DNA from: Rhizomys pruinosus
Lineage: Eukaryota > Chordata > Mammalia > Rodentia > Spalacidae
Direction: 5' to 3'
Assembly (NCBI GenBank): GCA_009823505.1
Contig: VZQC01001040.1
Location: 1,493,410-1,557,409, forward strand
DNA: 64,000 nucleotides
Of this stretch, positions 57,251 through 64,000 are shown one piece after another. Each line of letters opens with the position of its first letter. Position 1 is the first letter of the stretch. Made by a program: the position numbers and the translations under genes. The notes beneath the pieces were generated by a model. It had not been told where the DNA came from and ran no database searches. It saw only the letters and a list, made by a program, of their open reading frames with translations.

Positions 57251-59243
57251 TCTGCATATGTTAAAAATTTCATTGCATATCAATTTTATACCAGTTAAAG
57301 TTATCAATGATCATATGGTATTGATCTACCTATGAACTTTTTATTTGGCTTTATCAATCAGATCACATCAATGTCAAATCCTTTTTAAAGCTTTCTCTTT
57401 AAACTGTCTTAAAACCAGATAATATAGTCCTTACCTCTGCATGTCCCATCCCCAATTGATTCTATTTTGTTCCTATGCTTTTTATATAATCAATGCAATA
57501 ACCGTAACATATTTACAAAAATGTCCTGAAAATTTTGGTAATGAAATTTGGTGGCAATTACATTTCCATATGGAAAACAATTAAAATTTTAAAATAAGAC
57601 TCTCCCAATGTGCATAGATATAATGTATCTATATATAAAATGTGTATGTAATGGATGCTTATATATTACATATAGACCATATTGATTATTTATCCCCTGC
57701 CTTGATTTTTCCCAATGGTATTTTATGTATTTTAATGTCTTCTAAACATATATTGATAATTTACAGTTAAATATTTTACTTAGCATCCTATATGAAAATT
57801 TAAAATATTTTAGATTTCATTGGAAACACATAGAAATATGTTGGCCTTTTTCTTGAAAATTTTGTAAGTGATTTTCTAGTTCTAGGAACAAGAATAAATT
57901 ACACATTATTTGTTTTGCGATTTGTGTGACCATAGTGTGACTATATATTTTTCTGCTCTCTTGCATTGGTCAGGAATCTCAGTGTGATGCCAAGTGGCAT
58001 GCAGAGTGAGAGCCTCTTTGCTTTGTTTGTGATGTAGGGAGAAACAGAGAAGAAAAATTGACCATGGAAGCAGATCTCAGGGATAGAATTTTCTGCTGAG
58101 TGAAAATAAATCATCATCATGAAAACTTTCAGTTCTGCTGAACGTTTCTTTGTGTCAATTGACATATTTTGTGATTTTTTCTTCTTTAGATTATTAATAT
58201 AGTAATTTTAGATAATATATATTTTTAAAATATTAAATTAGAATGTTTTGATGTAATCTATTTTATTTTAATATATCCTTCTTTTTTCATAGTCTGAAGT
58301 CTTATTTGTTAATATTTTATTCTTGTCCATTTTTGAATCTGTGCTTTTGAGAGAGGTTGTATCTGTTCATGTCTGGTAATGTCTACTTCTGCTCTCAGCA
58401 TAATGCTGGCCTCATAAAATGAGTTGAGGTGTAGTAACATTAATCTTGTAATGTTCTGGACAATATATTGTTTAAAATTTGGTATTTTAAAAAATAATTG
58501 TTAGAATTTAAAGATCATCTTTTAAGACGGAAAGACCGTCTTAGCTTGGAGGGTTCTCTTGTTGGATGCTGCTAAACAGAAATCTATTTTTAAAATAGAT
58601 TTGGGAAAATAACCTATCACCATGGATATTTACCATTTCTCTTGGGCTTCCTTCTAGCCTCAGTTTCCAAGTTTCTGTCTGCATTATATATTTAGGCTTG
58701 GAGTTTTTCCTTTAAAATTTCAGCAGAGACCTAGTGACAATTCCCTAGTGACAATTAGTGTTTCTCCACAGGGCACACTTTCTTTTGTCCCCTTCCTGAA
58801 AGATATTTTCAGTAGAGATAAGATTCCCAATTGACATTTCCTTATTTTAATATGCTAATGATATCCTCTGCCCTCTGTTTTCAGGCATCAAATCCATTAC
58901 AATCTTAATGACCATTCCTCTTAATGTGTTTTTTTTTTTTTTTCCCTCTGTTGATGTTAAGTTTTCATTGTCTTTGCTTTTCAGCAATTTAATATCATGG
59001 GCCTGGGTATCTGTCTTGAACTAGTACTAAGATTTCCTTTTGAACCTGTAAATGTATTTCTTTCACTAAACTTACAATATTTTGGGCGTTATTTTACAAA
59101 GGCTTTTCTTTACAAAATTTCTGTGCTCTCCCTTAAGAATTTCAGTGACACAAATAGACTTTCTTTCATAGGGTCCTTGGTTCCTGACATTTAGTTCCTA
59201 GTTTTTTTTTTTAATCTTTACATTCTATTTATTCCTTTATTCT
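57251..59243. other. AT-rich DNA with faint ancient L1 traces
   Basis: 58385-58480 resembles antisense ORF2 of old L1 (AATGCTGGCCTCATAAAATG). A T run lies at 58928-58944. The rest is unassigned. Confidence 0.4.
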
Positions 59244-59312
59244 CTTTATCTCTCTATCTTTCTATCTCTCTATCTCTCTGTCTCTCTATCTCTCTATCTC
59301 TCTATCTCTCTA

Positions 59313-59351
<39 letters not shown>
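59244..59351. repeat. (TATC)n / (TCTC)n compound microsatellite
   Basis: Mixed TATCTCTC units pass into pure (TATC)n at about 59317-59350. Confidence 0.95.
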
Positions 59352-59352
59352 G

Positions 59353-59490
59353 CATGTGTGTGATACAGTGCAACTATGTGGGTCAGAGGACAACTTGCAT
59401 TTCTCTCCTTCTACCATGTGGGTCCTGGGGATCGAACTCAGGTTACCAGGCTTGGTGGCAACCCCCTTTTCCCACTGAGTCATCTTGTGG
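59353..59490 (-). mobile_element. B4/B3-type SINE fragment
   Basis: CCATGTGGGTCCTGGGGATC, GAACTCAGGTTACCAGGC and CCACTGAGTCATCTTG are the reverse of a tRNA-like SINE head. Confidence 0.65.
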
Positions 59491-59761
59491 ATGCTTGTTT
59501 CTGGTTTTTAAATTAATCTTTAAAAGCCTATGTTGTGATAGAGTTTATTGTATTATTTTATACATATATGTAATTAGACTTTTAAAAATTATATCATTTC
59601 CCTCTCTTCCTTAGACTTTTAAATTTCTACTAACCTCCATTCAGGTCCATCAACTTTTTCCTCTTTTGCATTTGTTCTGTGCCTTAATATATCTTATATC
59701 TTATAATTCTTTAATATTCAAATATAAAATCTGTTTATTAGAATAGTAGATTAAGGAAACC

Positions 59762-60425
59762 CAGAGAGTAATGTGACACCTCCCCCCCTCCCCGAAAGAT
59801 CCCATGAGAGAAATTCACATACCCTGTCTGAACATTAGTGCATGGGGTTTTACAACCTTGTGGCTGTGTGGCAGGGAACATCATGCAAGACAGAGGATAC
59901 TTCCCATTGAATGGTCAACCAAGTGACTCTTAAAACAAAGAAAGTTATATCCAAAGCTCTTTATTTTCTACCAGAAATGGAAAATAAGCCCGTACTGTTC
60001 AGAACAGGACATGCTTCAAGGATAGGAGTTAGATTAATAGAATAGGAACTGACCTGCAACTTTTCTACCTGAAGTTAAGCACTCATAATGCTAGACAATG
60101 CACACACTGCTAAGAGAGAAATTCAGTCAACGGTACTACTCAGCATTAAACTCTAACAACTATGATGAGCTGCCCAGAAAACTATGTCTATTGGTGCAGT
60201 GGAGGCACTGTTGTCTGGGGAGATTCCTAGTTATGCTGACTAGACTCCAGCAGGTCGGTTTGCACAGAAGGATGTCTGGGTTTGGGAGCTTGACTGAACA
60301 GGACTTAGCTTGAATGTTGTAATTTGTGAGTTCTGATGTGGGGTTGAGGCATGGAGGAGACTAGGCTTGGTTGGGAAACATCGTATGAGTTGTACAAATG
60401 CTAAATAAAATAAAGTACTCAAATA
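59762..60425 (+). mobile_element. Possible L1 3'UTR or other retroposon
   Basis: The part from about 60150 resembles rodent L1 3'UTRs in pattern (GTGCAGTGGAGGCACTG, GATGTGGGGTTGAGGCATGG) and ends in AAATAAAATAAAG. I cannot fix its limits. Confidence 0.35.
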
Positions 60426-60727
60426 TTTTCTCCAGATGTCCTGTTACATATTTCCATTTTGCTCCTTTAAAAAACTCTTGAAGACTCCTGTTTTTTCATT
60501 TGTTTGAAGTATTTTCATTTATCTCATAGATAAAAAGTTTTTGTCAGAACTTCTGACATTTGGAATTTCCCCAGGCTGATGTCTGTTTTTCTTTTACCTT
60601 TAGAATTAGCTCAAACACAAATATTTGAGTGGCTTTCTCAAAGTAGATGCATTCTGTTTTATCTGTGAGAGCTAATTAGAATAATGTGATTGCATTAAAA
60701 GAAAGAATTTGTCCCCTTCCCTTTTCT

Positions 60728-60880
60728 TTTTTTGTCTTTTTGGTACAGGGCCTCCATTTAGTCTCAGCTGGCCTGTAGCTCACTATGTAGAACAGGCTGG
60801 CTTTGCACTAACAGAGATTCATCTGCCTCTGCCTCCCAAGTGCTGGGATCAAAGGTGTGCACCACCATGCCTGCCCCCCT
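60728..60880 (-). mobile_element. B1 SINE
   Basis: Reverse copy from GTCTTTTTGGTACAGGGCC to GGGATCAAAGGTGTGCACC. Confidence 0.88.
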
Positions 60881-61069
60881 GCTTCACTATTTTTAAAAAA
60901 TGTGGGATAATCTTGAATTACATCCTGGATATTTGAATATTATAAGTGAAAACTCAGTCTAGGTCATGTTAAGAGTCTCAGGAATGTTCCATTATGCGAT
61001 CCTTCAGTAGTTTCAAGTTCAACTCAGTTATCTGAGACCATTTTGGACATTTTATGTGCTCAGTTGGAA

Positions 61070-61186
61070 ATGAGCTGAGGTCAGAAGAGGGCATTGGATA
61101 CCATGGTACTGGAGTTGCAAACAGTTTTTAATAGCCATGTGGGTGCCAGGAATTGAACTAAGTTCCTCTGCAAGAGGAACTGTTTG
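61070..61186 (-). mobile_element. B3-like SINE fragment
   Basis: GAGGTCAGAAGAGGGCATTG and CATGTGGGTGCCAGGAATTG. The tRNA-like head is truncated. Confidence 0.75.
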
Positions 61187-61199
61187 AGAGACTCTAGGT

Positions 61200-61398
61200 G
61201 AACCCAGAGTTCACTGATTGGCTAGACTGTATTCCCAGTCAGCCTCCTGGCGTCCTCCTGACTCTACCTTCCAGTGCTTGGATTGCAGACACATCCCACC
61301 ATGTTTGGATGTTTATATGCATGGTGGGTATCCAAACTCAGGCCCTCATGCTTGCCAAGCAAACACTTTACCCACTAATCTGTCTCCCCGGGCTTGCT
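61200..61398 (-). mobile_element. B4-type SINE
   Basis: GATTGGCTAGACTG, CAGTGCTTGGATTGCAGAC, CTCAGGCCCTCATGCTTGCC and CTTTACCCACTAATCTGTC match the composite B4 layout in reverse. Confidence 0.7.
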
Positions 61399-61859
61399 TG
61401 CTCTTTTTGTTCAGCAAAATTAAAACTCCAAATTAACATCATTACCTAATTATACTATCAGTTTTCATTTCTGTTTTTCTATGGTCAAAAGAAATGTTAA
61501 TTCCCACTTCTACCTTCTGTCAGCCCTGCTAAGAACATTAGTCTGTGCAATGTCCCTAGATATATATTCCTGTTCTTTTGTTTACTAAGTCAATGTAGTA
61601 GGTGAAGATCAGTAATTCAGACATCACTCTGCACAGAAAGACACAACTGGACAAATTGTAAAGAATAAGAGACTGCAAGGTGTGTGATCCTGGATAGGAT
61701 TCATATAGTAAACCTCTGTCAGCCAGGGTGGAGACCACTGCAGAAGAAGAGGAGGAAAGACTGTAACAGCCAGGGGTAGTGAATGACCACATGGAAACAG
61801 ATTTGCCAGGCAGCTGGGAACTTGCTAATATGAATTTACAGCAATGGTGACAGCATGCA
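61399..61859. other. No assigned feature
   Basis: The 102-codon minus frame at 61556-61864 has no recognised domain. Confidence 0.4.
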
Positions 61860-62224
61860 TGCATAAGGCCTTTGCAAATTCAAACCAGACCGAAATTCAG
61901 CATCAAAGAAGTGAGGAAATGGGTAAGAAGCCCCAACCTTAGCTTAGGAACTATTGGCAACTAGTGACTGTTGGGAGAGGGAGAGTTGATCTTCTTAAAG
62001 GAATGATACTAGATATGTTGATTGGGCACCAGTGGATGGACTCACACCAAGGGACATCTGGCAACAAAAACTTGACTTGATATGCTGTAGCATAAATGAC
62101 ACAATGAGTGCCTGAAAACTTATGGGGAGCTATGGAGGGTACAGGTAGGGGAGAGTTTCTAAATATAATCAAGATGTACTTGTATGCAATACATACTCCA
62201 TCAAAAGAAAGAAAAAAAAAAAAA
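61860..62224 (+). mobile_element. Lx-type L1 3'UTR with A tail
   Basis: GGGTAAGAAGCCCCAACC, GAGCTATGGAGGGTAC and ATCAAGATGTACTTGTATGC then (A)n. This is the common muroid L1 3' end and differs from the long-3'UTR type at 19.5, 38 and 42 kb. Confidence 0.75.
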
Positions 62225-62755
62225 CTACTCATTCTCTTGGTCCAGGACACTGTCTGGTACTAAAATGCTCTGGGGTGATAACATCAGGAGTTCTGCAGTG
62301 CTACTAAGCTATTTATTATGAGATGAACTAATCCCATTGTCTAATAGAGGTTCCAACTAACTTGTGTAAGCCTTGACTCTGACCTGGAGTCCCTGGTGAG
62401 TACTGTTTTCTCTGGATACTGGAATCAGTTCACAGCCAATATCTCCTTATCTCTTTAAAAGTCTTAGTATTTTCCATCCTGCAATGTTCAATCACCTTGA
62501 CAACTATCTACAGTTCCTTCTGGAGGAAATTCATAAGAAGATTTGAAGAAAATATATTGCAAGGCCATTCATCAAATAGACATACTCTGTTTTTCATTAA
62601 CGAGACTTTTGTTTTGTGAACTGTGGAAAACCTCACGATTCCCCTAGATTGCATCAGAACTTAGATTTCTGTGTCTAAATTTATATTTCCTCCACTATGT
62701 CTTCTCAAGAAGCACATTCACAGTCAAGGCAATATGATTATTTTTAAGACACCCT
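62225..62755. other. No assigned feature
   Basis: No gene or repeat recognised. Confidence 0.45.
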
Positions 62756-62975
62756 GGGGGCTGGAGAGATGGCTTAGCTGTTAAGAGCACTGAATACTTT
62801 CGTAGAAGACCAGGGTTTGATGCCCAGCACCCACATGGTGACTAACAACCACCAGTAACTCCAGTTTAATGGGATCCAAGGCATTCTTCTGACCTCTGTG
62901 GGCATTGCATGACATGGATACACTTACATACATGTAGGCAATATACCAATACACATAAAATAAAAAATCAATATT
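62756..62975 (+). mobile_element. B2/B3 SINE
   Basis: GGGGGCTGGAGAGATGGCTT to an ACACATAAAATAAAAAATC tail. Confidence 0.92.
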
Positions 62976-63751
62976 TTGTAGGATACTATTATTTTCACTG
63001 AAATCACGAAAAGATTTTCACTGTACACCCACCATCACCATCATCATCTCTAACTCAGGACTTTTCAAAGATCCTAGTGCTATCCCCTCTGTTATATATT
63101 TCTTAATATTTTAGCAAGGTCTGTGAGCCTGCCAAGGGGCTGTAGCTAGGTGGTTGATTAAATTTCACATATAGATCCATTTTATCTCCTGAACTTTAGA
63201 GCTCCCTCTCCTAAGATGCCAAGGGAGTTGTGGCATTTCATGTGACTATGAGTTCTGCTGAATTCATTTGCTCGATTCATTAGTGGATTATTGACCTAGT
63301 CCTGGGTACTAGCATCAACACATTACATCTTGAATTATGGAGAAATGTGCTCATGGAACTTTGGTTTAGTTTAATATTTTGTTTTCCTTACTTTTAATAC
63401 CTTAGGAATATATTGCTATATATGCTCTCCAAACTCCTGTGCTTTCAAATTGCTAAGCGCTTGCCCATATGTTCTGCCTCTTGTTTCCAAAGAGCACATC
63501 TTGTGAAGTATTGTAGGTTTGAATTCTATTCATGGGCTTAAAGCATGGTAGGGTAGGAAGGGAGGCTCTAGGGGAGCATATGCGTTTCCTTAAAGACAAA
63601 TTCTCCAGGTAAAGTTAGTGTATGATTTTCCTTCAGACGGTGGAAAAAGACCTGTCTTTACCAGCAACGACATTTCTTTCTTTGGCAAAGATGTACTGAA
63701 AATTAAATTTTGCTGAAACTTAAACTCTGTAAAATATATTTGAATTTGATT
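62976..63751. other. No assigned feature
   Basis: No gene or repeat recognised. Confidence 0.45.
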
Positions 63752-63922
63752 TTTTGTTTGTTGTTTTTTGTTTGTTTGTTTTGAGACAGGGACTCCCTGT
63801 AACTCCAGCTGGCCTGAAACTCACTATGTAGATCAGGCTAGCCTGGAACTCACAGATCTCCACCTACCTTTGCTTCCTGAGTCCTGGGATTAAATGCATG
63901 TGCTATCATGCCTGGCCTGAAT
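63752..63922 (-). mobile_element. B1 SINE
   Basis: Reverse copy with a (GTTT)n tail, GAGACAGGGACTCCCTGTAA and GGGATTAAATGCATGTGC. Confidence 0.92.
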
Positions 63923-64000
63923 TTTATTCTTATTTATAAGTAAAAAATGGAAATACATATTTATTTAAAGTTGATACAGTTTTTCTTTTTTTTTTTTTTT

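Overview
This window looks like ordinary intergenic or deep intronic DNA from a muroid rodent. The rodent-specific retroposons B1, B2/B3 and B4, together with ORR1- and MT-type MaLR LTRs, are present throughout and support this. The young B2/B3 copies differ from the Mus and Rattus consensus as I know it, notably in a GCATTGCACGACATGGGTGC-type 3' segment. A non-murine muroid is therefore likely, but I cannot name the species. I found no convincing exon of a cellular protein-coding gene and no stand-alone RNA gene. Nearly every long open frame lies inside a retroelement, a microsatellite or the antisense of one of these.

Layout. 1-4.5 kb: two MT-type MaLR proviruses in inverted, tail-to-tail orientation. 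The second is complete, with LTR, primer-binding site, internal region and LTR, and its LTRs differ at only about 14 of 357 positions. 4.5-9.5 kb: unassigned DNA. 9.5-18.3 kb: microsatellites, B1/B2/B3 SINEs, old ERVL-like LTRs, an ancient L1 relic and a (TG/CA)-rich minisatellite. 18.3-24.8 kb: a diverged local direct duplication, an L1 3' end, a small CpG cluster and an MT solo LTR. 24.8-26.6 kb: a 5'-inverted L1. 27-35 kb: SINEs, an L1 tail carrying B2 insertions, and an ORR1 LTR. 35.6-43 kb: a 5'-inverted L1 that holds two younger 5'-inverted L1s, then another 5'-inverted L1 and an L1 tail. 45.8-51.3 kb: MaLR/ERVL relics and a sixth 5'-inverted L1 carrying three B2s. 52.8-55.2 kb: a decayed MT-type provirus with a long polypurine tract and a CA/TG palindrome. 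55-64 kb: SINEs, ancient L1 relics and an Lx-type L1 3' end.

The most notable structure is a cluster of six L1 insertions between about 24.8 and 50.9 kb. Each consists of a sense 3' segment plus an inverted segment taken from immediately upstream in the L1, which is the twin-priming signature. Four have recognisable target-site duplications (8 to 15 bp), and two lie inside a third. I did not find a previously undescribed gene system. The observations worth checking concern retroelement mechanism, a lineage-specific SINE subfamily, local duplications and unusual DNA structure.
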